From: Solen grandis
Taxonomy: Eukaryota > Mollusca > Bivalvia > Adapedonta > Solenidae
Assembly (NCBI GenBank): GCA_021229015.1
Contig: CM037783.1
Span: forward strand, 53,456,904-53,520,903
DNA: 64,000 bases
Reading direction: 5' to 3'
Shown here: positions 33,078 through 44,929 of the stretch, piece by piece
Numbering within the stretch: position 1 is the stretch's first letter
Layout of the letters: each line of letters begins with the position of its first letter
Made by a program: the position numbers and the translations under genes
The notes under the pieces: model-generated
Told to the model about the DNA's origin: nothing
The model's database searches: none
The model's input: the letters and a program-made list of their open reading frames with translations, nothing else

Positions 33078-34597
33078 ATTTTTATGCCCCCCTTCGAAGA
33101 AGAGGGGGTATATTGCTTTGCTCATGTCGGTCGGTCCGTATGTCCGTCGGTCCGTCGGTCTGTCGGTAGACCAGACCTTGTCCGAGTGATAACTTAAGTT
33201 CTATTTGACCTTTAAGTCTCAAACTTCATGTGGTTGTTGCTCATGATTAGTAGATGACCCCTATTGATTTTGGTGTCATTACCTCAAAGGTCAAGTTCAC
33301 AAGGTCACATGTTGTGTATGTATAATACCAGACCTTGTCCGAGTGATAACTTAAGTTCTATTTGACCTTTAAGTCTCAAACTTCTTGTGGTTGTTGCTCA
33401 TGATTAGTAGATGACCCCTATTGATTTTGGTGTCATTACCTCAAAGGTTAAGGTCACAAGGTCACATGTTGTGTATGTATAATACCAGACCTTGTCCGAG
33501 TGATAACTTAAGTTCTATTTGACCTTTAAGTCTCAGACTTCTTGTGGTTGTTGCTCATGTTTAGATGACCCCTATTGATTTTGGTGTCATTACCTCAAAG
33601 GTCAAGGTCACATGTTGTGTATGTATAATACCAGACCTTGTCCGAATGATAACTTAAGTTTTATTTGACCTTTAAGTCTCAAGCTTCATGTGGTTGTTGC
33701 TCATCATTAGTAGATGACCCCTATTGATTTTGGTGTCATTACCTCAAAGGTCAAGGTCACATGTGTATGTATAATACCAGACCTTGTCCGAGTGATAACT
33801 TAAGTTCTATTTGACCTTTAAGTCTCAAACTTCTTGTGGTTGTTGCTCACGATTACTAGATGACCCCTATCGATTTTGGTGTCATTACCTCAAAGGTCAA
33901 GGTCACATGATGTGTATGTATAATACCAGACCTTGTCCGAGTGATAACTTAAGTTCTATTTGACCTTTAAGTCTCAAACTTCTTGTGGTTGTTGCTCATG
34001 ATTAGTAGATGACCCCTATCAATTTTGGTGTCAATACTTCAAAGGTCAAGGTCACAAGGTTGCATTTGTATATATGTTTGATGACTTGGCCTTGTCCAAA
34101 TAAAATTTTAGTCCTATTTCAGACTATATGTGGTTGTTCCTTATAATGAGTAGACGACCTCTATTGATTTGGGTGTCAACATCCAAAGGTCAAGTTCACA
34201 ATGTCACATGTTGATATATTTTTATTATATAAATGTCTTGCCCAAGTGATAACTTCTATTTTATTTTTACTCTTATATTTAGGTCCTAACCTCATGTAGT
34301 TGTTGCTTATAAATGTAGAAAACCCTGTTTTCAAATTAATAAGTTGGATTCTTATAAATATTTTGTACGATTTAAGCTCTGTCTGACTAATAACTCAAAA
34401 TCTCATTGTGTCTGGTTTTATTTCAGTAAATGTTTAGTTCCACATTTTAGCACATTATATTTTCACTCAAATTTTTGAAGTTTGAGATTTTTTTGCGATA
34501 ACCAACATTATGAAGGCAAACTCCTTGCATGTAATATAGCTATATACATATTATGGCATGTGAGGGGGGCATATATGTTTCACAAACATTTCTTGTT
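33078..34597 (+). mobile_element. Class III element with six nearly identical units
   Basis: It starts TTTTTATGCCCCCC with a stem to GGGGGTATA and a GTCGGTCGGTCCGTATGTCC tract. Six units of 145-158 bp start CCAGACCTTGTCCGAGTG near 33170, 33328, 33486, 33632, 33777 and 33926. Each carries CTCAAAGGTCAAGGTCAC. A decayed part follows, then GAGGGGGGCATA (echo), hairpin ATGTTT-cac-AAACAT and TTCTTGTT. Confidence 0.9.
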
Positions 34598-36060
34598 TTT
34601 ATGAAATTTGAAACAAAAATCATATCATGTATCTTTCTACGGTTTTCGTTGAAAATCAAATTCATTTTGTGATATTCACAGAAATTGTATGTTTCCAATA
34701 GGCTTCAATTTTAAATTAAATACAGATTATCTCCACCAAATTAAATAAAACTTGAATAAAAAAAACTTTGATGAAACATTTTAAAGGACTTCAAAGAGAC
34801 AGATTTTCATAGAAAAATTTACCATCCAGTGCCAAAATAATGAATATAGCTGTTTAAAGGTGTTATAAAAAGTCTTTTCATTTAAAGAAAAAAAAAAAAA
34901 ATTTGAAGTAAAGATTATCAGCACTCTCTCAACTGTTCCGCAAAACACACATAATCTTCTTTCGTAATGGATTTTTTTTTTCAGATCAGCTTAAAAATAA
35001 AAGAGAAGGAAACTAAAATGTGACTTTAAAAAATAATAATTCTGAAAATATCATTTAAAGAGGAGTGTCTGTTAAAAGAATTATTATTTGATATTACCCT
35101 TCAGAAAATATCTAGAAAAAATTCAGTGAACAACTTCAGCTAAGTTATCTAAATTTTTGTAACTGTTTAAAGCAGTCTTCCGGAACAGAATCTTACAGTC
35201 TTTGTTTTCAGGATTTTTTACAGCCATCCAGTTCATTGACGATGTAATAGAACTGACTTGAAGAGAGAGAGATTAGTTAATAGAGGTTTTAGTTAATCAG
35301 AGATATTGTTGGTATTGAAACATATTTTAGTGCAGAATTGTGTAGATCCTAGAGCAGCATCTGGTTTCAGATTATCTTTTATCTTATGATTTTCGATGAG
35401 ATACTGAAATACATCAGTGAGATATTTTTCGTATCTGTTTTAAACTATGAGATATAGAATTTTAATTCCTGTTATGTACATTGAAATATATAGCAAAGAA
35501 GAACGAAGAACAGATCAAGATTTCCAATGACGTCACAGTTATATCATATAATTTGATGTGATTTGTGCCATTTCAAGCTTGTCTGTTTCAAAAAAAGGTT
35601 GAGCTATAATGATCATGTAGCCCATTACTCAGATACTTTTAACAGACAAGCATTGGCATCTTCATGCGGTGCTCTTGTTTGGTAATTTCAATTTAATGCA
35701 AAAACTATATAAAACAATATATTATGAAAAGAAAATGATACAATTTTCAATTGTGCTGCGTGCTTGTGAAAATATTGTAATTGTATCACTTCTTGATGAG
35801 ATATATTCCATATTCACTCAAAACAAACACATTTTCTTTTTATCTTATGTTGTTTTACATAGCTAAAGCAAACAAATATCCTCTAGTTATGAAGTGTAGT
35901 TTAATCTTTTACCTCATGAATATTCATGTACATATTACCTCATGAATATTCATGTACAAATCCCTGACCTGATGAATAATAAACAGTATATAAAAGGAGA
36001 GTCCCTATAAAATGGAAGCATTTTATTGGATGGATATTTGTTGATATTACCATCTCAAGA
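34598..36060. other. AT-rich stretch with two terminal-exon-like blocks
   Basis: Strong acceptors stand at 34984 and 35211. After the second, a frame with a two-base start reads FFTAIQFIDDVIELT then TGA (35259-35261). It would join the phase 0 reading of the 32362 exon and could be an alternative gene end; support is weak. Around 35913-35955 TCATGAATATTCATGTACA occurs twice as a palindrome. No other feature. Confidence 0.3.
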
Positions 36061-36063
36061 AAT

Positions 36064-36185
36064 AACAAGAATGTTCTTTAGAACACGTGTGTCACCTACT
36101 GAAACGTGACGGAAAAAGTGTGACGGACAGACAGACGATGAAAAGTGATCCCAATATGTCACCTCTGCTTACAGCAGGTGACACA
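36064..36185 (-). mobile_element. Class VII minimal hairpin/CTTGTT element, no tandem core
   Basis: Read on the minus strand: a 5' hairpin (GTCACCTG...CAGaGGTGAC), a GTCTGTCTGTCCGTCACAC tract, then GTTCT-aa-AGAAC and ATTCTTGTT. It has every terminal part of the larger elements with almost nothing between, about 120 bp in all. Confidence 0.7.
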
Positions 36186-36944
36186 GCATAAATTAAACCC
36201 TATACCACATGAATATTTATGAAAACATTTTTGATATATATTATTTACTGAACTTTCAACAGTATATGAAACATTTTGGTTTTCTTTGCTGTGCTGACTG
36301 TATTTATCTTTTCTTCAATACTGTATGAGTAAACAGGAAACCTTGATCAGACAGCTCCTTGAAGAAGCTGTATAGGGTTAAACAATATTTATACATTGAT
36401 TCCTGGGCAATATTGTATTTGTTCTATCTACAATTACTTTAAGATAATTATTGGAAAGCAATAATTGACGGTCTCCTGAAAGTCTTACGTGAGAGACTTT
36501 ATTATACAAGGATAAGATTTAACACATTAAGATGGGGGATATAGCTGGTTGAGGATGTATCAATATATTCAATGATTTTGTATTTTGACCCTTTTAAACA
36601 TAAGTAAATGAAAAAAGCAACCTATATGGCAAGTATAAATCATTGACAGTGTTACCGTATTGTCATGATGTCTGCAGGGTCGACATAACCATCAACTATA
36701 TTCACTTCAAACTTGGTATATACTTGTTCACTATCAAAAAAGGAACCCATTTCAGTAGGGCAGGTAACTTTTAAGTTAGGTTATCAGCCATCGATGGAAG
36801 ATTGGTTTCTGCCAAATGCTTTATTCAATTTGAAAAATAACTTTGACACTGAATTTTGCGATGATCCAGGAACTACAGAGAGGGATAAGTACAAGGCCTA
36901 GGGTTTTTATGTGAATCTTTTCCAATAGCAAGCTATTGTGACCA
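36186..36944. other. AT-rich non-coding stretch
   Basis: No gene. A decayed TTAA-MITE relative (CAGGAAACCTTGATCAGACA) is near 36335. Confidence 0.35.
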
Positions 36945-37286
36945 ATGAATGTCTGGCATCTGTCATCAACATTTAACATAAACGACATCTCCTCCTAAAC
37001 CACTGAGCTAATTTTCGTAAAATTTTACAGGAATGTCAGGCTGGTGAATAGATGTTTAATACTTAAGAAGAATAAATAGTATCCATAGAAACCACTGTTT
37101 GGTGACTTGAAGCAAGCTTTTATTTCACATATTCTGAATTCATTGAACATGCTAGTGCCCAGTCAAATTTAACACAAGTTTGGCAAGAATGCAATTGACT
37201 TTAGCGTGACATTTCATCTGTCTTTTCCTTCCTATAATACCTGGTTCTCAGGTGAGTGATTCCAGGGCCTTCAAAGCCCTCTTGTT
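36945..37286 (+). mobile_element. Class I element, 3' remnant
   Basis: Units with CATCTCCTCCTAAACCACTG precede a complete class I 3' end: CTCAGGTGAGTG, AGGGCCTTCAAAGCCCT and CTTGTT. No 5' hairpin is found, so the start is approximate. Confidence 0.6.
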
Positions 37287-37856
37287 TATGTTTCAGCTGG
37301 TTTTCATAAATCTTTTGGCCCCCTAGTAGCATCTAATTCCTCTTTATACAAAGTGAAATGACTGCTCATAGCTTCCTTTCCAGTGAAAAAAACCCATTAA
37401 ACATTGAACATAAACGTTGATAAAAGAAGAGATGCCTCCAAGTGGTACAATTTCAAGTGCAGACTAGGGGGCTTTTCACAGATATATGAATAAATGAAAG
37501 GGTAAGATTTTCCATTTTGTTAAAAGGGTTAATTCCATATGGCTGGGTTTCCATACATTTCCATTTCTACTAGTTACAGAGTCAGATTAGGGCATGTTAT
37601 TGAAGGATAAAAAGTGATCAAAGGGGCCATATTTTTTTTTTGATTGATTGATTTATTATATTTCTTTTGTTAGTTCTGAGAGACAGGATTATTGGATGTC
37701 AGTTTTCTGCTTAAGGTATTACTGAAAATTGTCTGCAGATAATTCGTTAAACCATTGACATGATGTCATCATCAGGCTGAAATGTGGCATTTATAAAGAA
37801 ATAAAACTCTGTACTTCATGAGTATCTAAAAACTGGTCAATCATGCGGTTATTTTT
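37287..37856. other. AT-rich non-coding stretch
   Basis: No gene or shared repeat recognised. Confidence 0.4.
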
Positions 37857-40570
37857 AACTCGACTATTCGAAGAATAAGAGAGCTATTGTAGTCGCCCTG
37901 GCGTCGGCGTTGGCGTTGCAGCTTTTGGTTAAAGCTTTGCGTGCAAGTTTCTATCAACCTTATATCTCAATAACCATTTATGGTATTGATTTGAAAGTTT
38001 ATAAATATGTTAAGGGGCATCAGACAACCAAGGTAGATAACTCTTGACTGAATTTAATATGAATTAAGGCCCCTTTTTAACTTAGAAATTTTGGTTAAAG
38101 TTTTGCATGCTATAGAAAATTTGGTTAAAGTTTTGCGTGCAAGCTACTATCTAGTTTGTATCTCAATAACCATTCATGGTATTGACTTGAAAGTTTATGA
38201 ATATGTTTAGGGGCATCAAACAACCAAGATAGATAACTCTATATGGAATATATTACAAATTTTGGCCCCTTTTTAACTTAGAAATTTTGGTTAAAGTTTT
38301 GCATGCAAGATACCCTCATGCTTATATCTCAGTATCCAGGCATGCGATTGATTTGAAACATCTTTAATATGTTTAGGGGTATCATACTTTCATGGTAGAT
38401 AACTCTTGATAGAATTTGTTACAAATTATTGCCCCTTTTTACTTAGAAATTTTGGTTAAAGTTTTGGATGCAAGTTACTTTCATGCTAATATCTCAGTAT
38501 CCAGGCATGAGATTGATTTGAAACATCTTTAATATGTTTAGGGGTATCATACTTTCATGGTAGATAACTCTTGATGGAATATATTTCATATTATTGCCTT
38601 TTTTAACTTAGAAATTTTGGATAAAGTTTTGCATACAAGGTTCTTTCATGCTTATACTCAGAGTCCAGGCATGGGATTGATTTGACTTAGAAACTTAGAA
38701 TTTTGGTTAAATTTTTGCATTCAAGCTACTATCCAGCTTATATCTCAGAAATTGCTCGTGGAATTGACTAGAAAGTTAAGGAGTGTCTTCAGGGGCATCA
38801 GAAAACTAAGGAGGATAACTTTTGGACTGAATTTTTATGCAAATTATGGCCTTTTTCTAACTTGGATTTTTGGTTAAAGTTTTGCATGTTCAGTGTTATT
38901 TTGCATATGTCTCAGTAACTAGGCATGGGATTGATTTTAGACATCATAAAAATATTAAGGGGTATCAGACTATCGAGGTATATCATTTTTAGCTCGACTA
39001 TTCGTAGAATATGAGAGCTATTGTAGTCACCCTGGCGTCGGCGTCGGCGTTGACGTTGCAGCTTTTGGTTAAAGTTTTGCGTGCAAGTTACTATCAACCT
39101 TATATCTCAATAACCATTTATGGTAATGACTTGAAAGTTTATAAATATGTTCAGGGGCATCAGACAACCAAGGTAGATAACTCTTGACTGAATTTAATAT
39201 GAATTATGGCCCCTTTTTAACTTAGAAATTTTGGTTAAAGTTTTGCATGCAATAGAAAATTTGGTTAAAGTTTTGCGTGCAAGCTACTATCTAGTTTGTA
39301 TCTCAATAACCATTCATAGTATTGACTTGAAAGTTTATGAATATGTTAAGGGGCATCATACAACCAAGGTAGATAACTCTTGATAGAATTTGTTACAAAT
39401 TATTGCCCCTTTTTAACTTAGAAATTTTGGTTAAAGTTTTGCATGCAAGGTACTTTCATGCTAATATCTCAGTATCCAGGCATGGGATTGATTTGAAACA
39501 TCTTTAATACGTTTAGGGGTATCATACTTTCATGGTAGATAACTTTTGATGGAATATATTACAAGTTATGGCCCCTTTTTTAACTTAGAAATTCGGGTTA
39601 AAGTTTTGCATGCAAGGTACTTTCATGCTAATATCTCAGTATCCAGGTATGGGATTGATATGAGACATCTTTAATACATTCAGGGGTATCATGCTTTCAT
39701 GGTAGATAACTCTTGATGGAATATGTTACAAATTATTGCCCTTTTTAACTTAGAAATTTTGGTTAAAGTTTTGCATGCAAGTTACTTTCATGCTTATATC
39801 TCAGTATCCAGGCATGGGATTGATTTGAAATATCTTTAATATGTTTAGGAGTATCATACTATCAAGGTAGATAACTTTTGATGGAATATATTACAAGTTA
39901 TGGCCCCTTTTTTAACTTAGAAATTTTGGTTAAAGTTTTGCATGCAAGGTACTTTCATGCTTATATTAGTCCAGGCATGGAATTGATTTGAAAATCTTTA
40001 ATATGTTTAGGGTATCATACTATAAGGAGATAACTTGATGGAATAAATTAAAAATTATGACCCCCTTTTAACTTAGAATTATGGTTAAATTTTTGCATTC
40101 AAGCTACTATCCAGCTTATATCTCAGAAATTGCTTGTGGAATTGACTAGAAAGTTAAGGTGTGTCTTCAAGGGCATCAGAAAACAGGAGGATAACTTTTG
40201 GACTGATGCAAATTATGGCCCTTTTCTAACTTGGATTTTTGGTTTAAGTTTTGCATGCACAGTGTTATTGTGCTTATGTCTCAGTAACTAGGCATGGGAT
40301 TGATTTTAGACATCATAAATATATTAAGGGGTATCAGACTATCAAGGTATATCATTTTTTACTATTACTATGAAGGGCAAGAATTTAAATAGATTTCATT
40401 TGATTTACCAACAAGCATTTTGAATAGTCGAGCGTGCTGTCCTCTGACAGCTCTTGTTTACTATTATTATGTACAGGGTATGTGACGGGCAAGAATTTAA
40501 ATAGATTTCATTTGATTTACCAACAAGCATTTTGAATAGTCGAGCGTGCTGTCCTCTGACAGCTCTTGTT
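37857..40570 (+). mobile_element. Class V element (V-1), split by a second class V element
   Basis: It starts AACTCGACTATTCGAAGAAT with a hairpin to AGAGAGCT after a T-run, then GGCGTCGGCGTTGGCG. Units of about 160 bp carry TTTTGGTTAAAGTTTTGCATG and ATCTCAGTATCCAGGCATG. The 5' part stops at 38990 in TATCATTTTT, and the missing 3' part resumes at 40459 with TACTATTATTATG and ends AATAGTCGAGC, hairpin GCTGTC-ctct-GACAGC, TCTTGTT. Confidence 0.85.
38991..40458 (+). mobile_element. Class V element (V-2), nested in V-1
   Basis: A full-length element from AGCTCGACTATTCG to GACAGCTCTTGTT. Its own interior contains the uninterrupted sequence ATCATTTTTTACTATTAC (about 40351), which is the empty-site version of the point where it sits in V-1. 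V-1 has five Ts on the left and one on the right, so nothing was duplicated. Confidence 0.88.
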
Positions 40571-41065
40571 TTTGATATATCAATATGTGTACCTGAAATC
40601 ATTTTGTGCATGCTTTTTTTATTTTGACTGATAACTTTTTTTATAATGCTGAATATAACAACAGTATATTATGCTTGTAATGTAACATTTATATATATAT
40701 GAATAAACTTTTTATTAAATCAAAAGATTCCTATATCACTTTTACATATCATATGTTCTGCTTAAATATATATATGTGCCTATCTTAAATCATTGTAAAG
40801 TGAACAATAGGATAGTTCCCCAGCCTGCTGTCACCTATGATTGGGATAATAGAAGGGAAGAAAAAAAAAGAAAGTCAACAACAACATCCAACAAAAAAGC
40901 AGGCTAAATTCCTGCAGATAAAACTCAGTGTTAAGTAACACATAAAATCATAGGTAATCATTCTTGTTTGATAAACTTCTTGAGTAAATGACTAACTTCA
41001 AATTTTGCATTAATTACTATCATACTATTAAGGAATCGAGAACTGAGAAATTCATCCCTTAGTGT
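40571..41065. other. AT-rich non-coding stretch
   Basis: No gene or shared repeat recognised. Confidence 0.45.
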
Positions 41066-41304
41066 TTAACCCTTTCCCTCATATAGACTCATTTTGACGC
41101 CTATAGGTATCATATAAAGCCTGATCTGCAGAAAACCCCGGTTAAACCTTACCAAATTTAATTACACAATCCTCATTTCCAGACCACTGAGGAGCAGCGA
41201 ACAGCATAAAACCTGATCAGCCTGCGAGTTACTCGCAGGCTGATCTGGTTTTATGCTGTTCGCATAGGTCTTTTCATGGTGTCCTCTATTAGGGAAAGGG
41301 TTAA
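41066..41304 (-). mobile_element. piggyBac-like MITE, copy 3
   Basis: TTAA at both borders, inverted CCCTTTCCCTCATA / TAGGGAAAGGG ends, and the central palindrome (GAGTTACTCGCAGGCTGATC region) nearly perfect. Same orientation as copy 1. Confidence 0.9.
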
Positions 41305-41756
41305 GTATTACCTAGCGCTGAACATCATTGATGGAAATGGCATCAGCGGTTATGGTATATTATGAAAATGTTAACGGCTGTGTGTATACTAAAGTACTCA
41401 GTCATATCTAGCTCAAATCAGCGAGCACAAAATGGAATTACTATCTAGAGTATCAATTGATCAAATAACTATTGTGTAACATTACTTTGGTCCCAGGCAA
41501 GATCAAATTTAACTCTTGAAATCGAATCTGACATGTTCGTAAAGTCATATTATATATGCAGATACAAGCATCCATTGACTTGGAGTTTTCGGCTCTTTTG
41601 CTCAAAGTCCATGAAGGCTATCATTTACTGTAAAATTCCCACAATTACTTGATGGACCATGATCACAATTTAATGTAGGATGGAGTATTATCAGTAAACT
41701 GCCAAGATATTTTTGTGGGTACAGTATGATGCAGTGATTGTATTGTAACTTGTTGT
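41305..41756. other. Non-coding stretch
   Basis: No gene. Part of 41550-41690 resembles the sequence around 2810-2920 (GATACAAGCATC...TTGACT/GATTTTGAGTT, CCCACAATCACTTGA, ACCATGATCACAATTTAATG), so an old dispersed repeat links the two. Confidence 0.5.
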
Positions 41757-41957
41757 TGTTGTATTGGGGTTTACCGTCGCTGCGATAGTATTTCAATCAT
41801 ATAGCGACGTCCAGCTAATTACAGGTGGAGGAAGATCCCGAGTACACAGAGGTACCCGGGTAGAACCACTAACCTACCGCATGTCAGCTAAAAGCGTTCC
41901 TCACATGAAAAATCTGAAGTCCCTACCGGGATTCGAACCCACAGCGGTGAGGGGCTG
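41757..41957 (-). repeat. tRNA-headed SINE, family C, minus orientation
   Basis: On the minus strand a box B (GTGGGTTCGAATCCC) stands near the 41940 end and the body runs leftward to GTCGCTATATGATTG and CGCAGCGACGGTAAACC. The sequence is distinct from families A and B. The box A region is partly preserved. Confidence 0.6.
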
Positions 41958-42264
41958 AGAATTGTAACTTGTAATAACTGATAACCTTAATTGTAAAATA
42001 TAAAGTTTCGGAAAGTTCTACACCATTTGTTGTTTCATCAGGCCGTATAAATACATGATGTTTGCTAGGTGTGTACCTATAGTGGTCCAAATCTGTCTCT
42101 GTTGAAATGTTATTGCATGGGCTCCAGTTTTTCTTTAGTCCCTGCCCCCTACTTTTTTGTCCTGAGCGTGACCTTTGACTTCTTGAATAAACCCAGGATA
42201 ATACACTAGGCTGACCAAGCTTTAATTTTAATCTGTAAAAGTTGCCATAAAATTATAGGTTATT

Positions 42265-42500
42265 GTCATGATCATTTCACCAGGGGATCGGCAATACCTG
42301 GTATAATTCGCTCATTTTAAATTGACCTATCAGTGACTTGGGGAAAATCTTAAGTGTTAGGTTTATTTCCCATTTAACAATGTGTGGAATTTTACACCAT
42401 CATCTAGAATAGGTGTTTAGAAGTGCTTGTTGATTTAGGTAGTTTACATCTCATTTTAGAGTGAAATGGTCTATAAATATAAACATTGTGTCATGGTTAT
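42265..42500. repeat. Dispersed duplicate of the 53.2/54.5-54.7 kb sequence
   Basis: CATTTCACCAGGGGATCGGCAA, then TACCTGGTATAATTCGCTC and, further on, GTGCTTGTTGATTTA and AGAGTGAAATGGTCTAT, match in order the two flanks of the Tigger-like element at 53260-54507. This copy has no insertion at the corresponding TA. Confidence 0.75.
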
Positions 42501-42894
42501 GCATAATACGGGTGACAATTTGCAGCAAATATTGGGCCTTTCACCAGTAGTGTGAAAGCTTCATTGCTTCTTGCTCATTTTCCTCCCTTGTTATCTGAGT
42601 AATTTAGCACCATGATAATTAAACAAAATTAATACCTGCAGAGCAATGATAGGATTTCATTTGAATTGTAATTGAAAATTGAGTTTTCACCACTGAACAA
42701 ATCAGAAAATTGTATAAATTGGTTTTCATGAAGAACAGGAAAACCCAATGGCATTACCAGTTTTTCAGTCCCTTATATTGATTATGGAAAGAGGTTCATG
42801 ATTTTACTAATTTCTGCTGATAGTACCATCACCTTGTTGGTATGCTGTTGAAATCATAAAGTGTAGTATTATCTTCATTTTCCATGGAAAGATT
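42501..42894. other. AT-rich non-coding stretch
   Basis: No gene or repeat recognised. Confidence 0.4.
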
Positions 42895-43085
42895 GCCCTT
42901 TATTTCTGGCACTTAGCATATAAGGGCCATTCCAGTGTCAGGATAATGTGACTGGGTGTGGTATCCACCACATGTCTATGGTGTGATACTGCAGTATGGC
43001 AACACTATATCTGTCTCAAGTAGGCATTATCTCCAAATGACTGAAATATTGTCAGTGGGACATTAAATCCAACAGACAAACATAC
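42895..43085 (+). repeat. SINE family A, 5'-truncated copy
   Basis: Begins within the body (GGCACTTAGCATATAAGGGC), keeps GTGTCAGGATAATGTGACTG and the CATGTCTATGG segment, and ends CATTAAATCCAACAGACAAA. Confidence 0.8.
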
Positions 43086-43841
43086 CCTTTTTATTTCATG
43101 TTTATGTACTATGGCATGTCCCATTTAAAGTTGAGTTAATTAATATTCGTCAAGCCATGATTTGTACATGAATATAAAAGAGACAGAGGGTTTAAGTCTT
43201 TGTTCATTTTCAGGATGGTGTTATCAACAAATTTTCATCAAATAAAACTTCAATTTAGTATGTCTCCCATGAATTGTGTTTCTTGCAAAATAAATGATTT
43301 TAATGTCCACAAAAGCAGTTGCTTTTCTGTAATTTTTCTCCCTGTAGTGTTTTAACCTACAGCCCATTATATATTCTAGAATCCTCACAGTGTTTTACTT
43401 GGTCAGCCAGAGCATGCTGTTTTCTTCAGTCCTGGACAGTTTTGCTTATTCTGGTATTATATATGCCACTAATAGATCTGCCATGTGGTGGCATGGAAAT
43501 TTTCCATACACAGACTGCATGACTCTCATGAGATATTGCATGAAGACAATTACCACTTGCTTGCATGCTAAGGAACTCACAGGGGAGAAAATAATATTGC
43601 ACATGAAATTCTTCCTGTTACAAAAGATGCTTTCAGATTTCATCTCTCACAAGTGAATGATATATTGATGACATAATAATTTGCAGACTTAATATCCGTT
43701 GCACATGCAGTAAGGATTTCATTGCGCAAATTGGCATCTGGGTCAGGTTCTAGTTATGTTCAATATTTAGTTCCAGCATATTGTATAGATGGCCATGGTC
43801 AAAGTGTGGTTATAGTCATCAGAAGCAGAGAGAGTAGCATA
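43086..43841. other. AT-rich non-coding stretch
   Basis: An 88-codon frame at 43390-43656 has no splice context or recognisable domain and is probably chance. A decent acceptor at 43213 is followed by a short frame with no partner. Confidence 0.35.
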
Positions 43842-43844
43842 ATT

Positions 43845-43906
<62 letters not shown>

Positions 43907-43912
43907 TGTCCC

Positions 43913-43951
<39 letters not shown>

Positions 43952-43957
43952 TGTCCC

Positions 43958-43996
<39 letters not shown>
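43842..43996. repeat. ATC/GAT trinucleotide microsatellite with two identical interruptions
   Basis: About 50 TCA triplets, interrupted twice by TTGTCCCCATCATC roughly 45 bp apart, so a block has been duplicated. Frames through it give poly-Asp, poly-Met or poly-Ile and are not genes. Confidence 0.97.
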
Positions 43997-44013
43997 TACC
44001 ATTATGTTCAGCA

Positions 44014-44275
44014 CTGGTCTTTATGGGCAAGTGGCTTTGAAAGTGGAAAGTTGAAGGTTTGATTCCCAGCCCTGACATACTGATGTAAAATAATGATACT
44101 GAGCATTCCGCTTAAGTTGTTCTGGACTGGTTGGCTAGATGTCAAAATAATTGGACACTTGTCTTTGGTGTGATTTCACAGAAAGTGAACACTATATCTG
44201 TTTTATAAAGACAGTCTTGTATGACTGAAATACTGCTGGTGAGACAAAAACACAACAAGCAAACAATCATCACAC
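44014..44275 (+). repeat. SINE family A, decayed full-length copy
   Basis: A box B-like GAAGGTTTGATTCCCAGCCC, then family body segments with many changes (TGGACTGGTTGGCTAGATGTC, TGACTGAAATACTGCTGGTG) and an ACAA-rich end. Confidence 0.7.
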
Positions 44276-44588
44276 TGTTTGACGAATCCTTGGAACAGTT
44301 GTTTAATTTCCCAGGCTAGACACTTCCCAGTTGACTGGTTGGCGCCTGTGACTCTGTATACAGTGATTAAAACCTGGCCTCAGGGTCATGCATTAACCAT
44401 GTTGTTTTGATCAGGAATGAGAGTTAGAATGGTTTTTGATGTTAAAATAATGGCATAGATTTAGACACATTTTCTTAATTATACTTTTAGTCCAAATAGG
44501 AGTGATTTTTCTGCTGTGTAACATAATGCAAAAAAAAAAATGTGCACACAATTTAATTGCATGGTACTCATCAGACAACTGTAAAATT
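44276..44588. other. Non-coding spacer
   Basis: No gene or repeat recognised. Confidence 0.4.
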
Positions 44589-44866
44589 ATTTTTAGTCCC
44601 CTACTGGTATTAACACTGGAGGGCACTAAGGTTTTGCCCTCTGTCTGTCCGTCTAGATGTCTGGAAATCTGGATCCTGTGATAATGTAAAAGCCATTTAA
44701 GATAATATTATGAAACTTGGTATATGAATAGATAGCAGTATGGATATTATGCAAGTCACTTTAGTTTTTTTTTCTTGCACCAAATTCTGGTTGCTATGGT
44801 AACAGAAAAATAATGCACCTCACCAGTAGGGAACTCGTGTGTTGCGTGCAACACCAGTTACTTGTT
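44589..44866 (+). mobile_element. Class IV element, single-unit copy
   Basis: TTTTTAGTCCCCTACTGG start, CTGTCTGTCCGTC tract, one unit with ATGAAACTTGGTATATGAAT, echo CCAGTAGGGAACT, hairpin GTTGCgtGCAAC and CCAGTTACTTGTT. Confidence 0.85.
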
Positions 44867-44929
44867 GTTTTAGGTTTGATTTCAGTTTTTGTCTTCATAA
44901 AATGCATTTTTAGCTGTAAAAAAACATGA

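Noticed and set aside
33170..34060. CRISPR array
   Set aside because: Units of about 150 bp are near-identical end to end with no unique spacers, and the DNA is eukaryotic.
43722..44078. Frames of 71-110 codons with poly-Ile, poly-Asp or poly-Met
   Set aside because: Direct translation of the ATC microsatellite; no flanking coding signal.
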